A stretch of 64,000 nucleotides of DNA from Luscinia megarhynchos (Eukaryota; Chordata; Aves; Passeriformes; Turdidae). The translations under genes were made by a program, and so were the position numbers. Positions 63,776-64,000 of this stretch are shown here, one piece after another (the stretch's first letter is position 1; every line of letters starts with the position of its first letter). The notes under the pieces were generated by a model, which was given only the letters and a program-made list of their open reading frames with translations, searched no databases and was not told the origin of the DNA. The DNA lies in contig CM067566.1 in the NCBI GenBank assembly GCA_034336665.1, positions 16,288,330-16,352,329 on the forward strand, written 5' to 3'.

Positions 63776-64000
63776 GTCTATAGGTTTGTCTGTATGTTCT
63801 TTATAAGGTTTTACAAGCTTCAATAAGAAAAAAAACAAAATGGAAGTTTGAAACAGACATCAGATCAGGTTCTTCTTCAGAAGAACCAGTCTGAATTCTT
63901 CAAAAAGAATAGGAAATTGGCAAGGGAAAGACCATTGCTAAAAATTTGCATGTCCACTTTACTCCAGCAGAGATCTATTTCCATATGTTCCATTGTATCA

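Larger units (their letters stand above)
34312..64000 (+). other. SLIT2: SLIT2 gene, 5' part (continues beyond window)
   Basis: The gene is defined by four coding exons whose joined translation follows SLIT2 from residue 1 to about residue 130, then leaves the window in intron 4. SLIT2 rather than SLIT1 or SLIT3 is chosen because exon 3 encodes [18 protein letters not shown], which as I recall it equals human SLIT2 and differs from SLIT3 (which has [18 protein letters not shown]). SLIT proteins are about 1,500 residues with four LRR domains, EGF repeats, a laminin-G domain and a C-terminal cystine knot; only the start of D1 lies here. The ROBO-binding D2 is outside the window. Confidence 0.93.
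55742..64000 (+). other. SLIT2: SLIT2 intron 4, incomplete
   Basis: Donor GTAAGT at 55742; the acceptor lies beyond the window. The expected exon 5, which in vertebrate SLIT2 begins DLSENQIQAIPRKAF, was looked for and not found. The intron holds a CpG-rich patch (59410-59625), a short CAR-codon-like repeat (59244-59266), a CR1 3' end (61965-62030) and AT-rich simple sequence near the right edge. Confidence 0.9.

Noticed and set aside
55742..64000. SLIT2 exon 5 and the SLIT2-hosted miR-218 hairpin
   Set aside because: Both were looked for by their expected wording and neither was found. The microRNA lies in a later intron in other vertebrates.
1..64000. CRISPR arrays, operons, bacterial mobile elements, tRNA or rRNA genes
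   Set aside because: No direct-repeat/spacer array, no cloverleaf-like or ribosomal sequence was seen, and the window is clearly vertebrate nuclear DNA.

Overview
The window looks like avian nuclear DNA. Only avian or reptilian chromosomes combine large introns, an AT-rich background, a strong CpG island at a developmental promoter, and many degraded CR1 LINEs (recognised by their 3' ends and by fragments of their reverse-transcriptase ORF). The species cannot be fixed from the sequence. A songbird-like origin is possible from the style of the short CR1 3' ends, but this is only an impression.

The one protein-coding gene I can support is the 5' part of SLIT2 (+ strand). SLIT2 is a secreted axon-guidance and cell-migration ligand for ROBO receptors. 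Four coding exons lie at 35766-35941, 37620-37691, 38923-38994 and 55670-55741. They encode the signal peptide, the N-terminal cysteine cap (LRRNT) and the first three leucine-rich repeats of domain D1, about 130 residues. Every exon-exon junction splits a leucine codon after its second base, and exons 2-4 are exactly 72 bp, one 24-residue repeat each. All four donors read GTAAGT. Intron 4 runs off the right edge, and I found no exon 5 before 64000.

Layout: 1-33690 is AT-rich intergenic DNA upstream of SLIT2, with no gene I recognise. It holds CR1 pieces at 4600-4697 (+), about 10265-10345 (-, weak), 13565-14512 (+, internally deleted), 25891-26660 (-) and 30386-31705 (-, old), plus simple repeats and a 53-bp tandem duplication. 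About 33715-36520 is a CpG island of roughly 2.8 kb with GC boxes, an 11-bp G-rich tandem repeat, a palindromic TATA/CArG-box element at 34279-34290 and a long leader with small upstream ORFs. 35942-64000 is SLIT2 intron apart from exons 2-4. It carries CR1 copies at 47505-48866 (-), 50735-50890 (+) and 61965-62030 (+), a second, isolated CpG-rich patch in intron 4 (about 59410-59625), and two stretches that could be non-coding regulatory DNA.

I see no new gene system here. The points most worth a second look are the intron-4 CpG island, the palindromic CArG/TATA core promoter, the uORF-bearing leader, and the internally deleted CR1 with a direct repeat at its junction.
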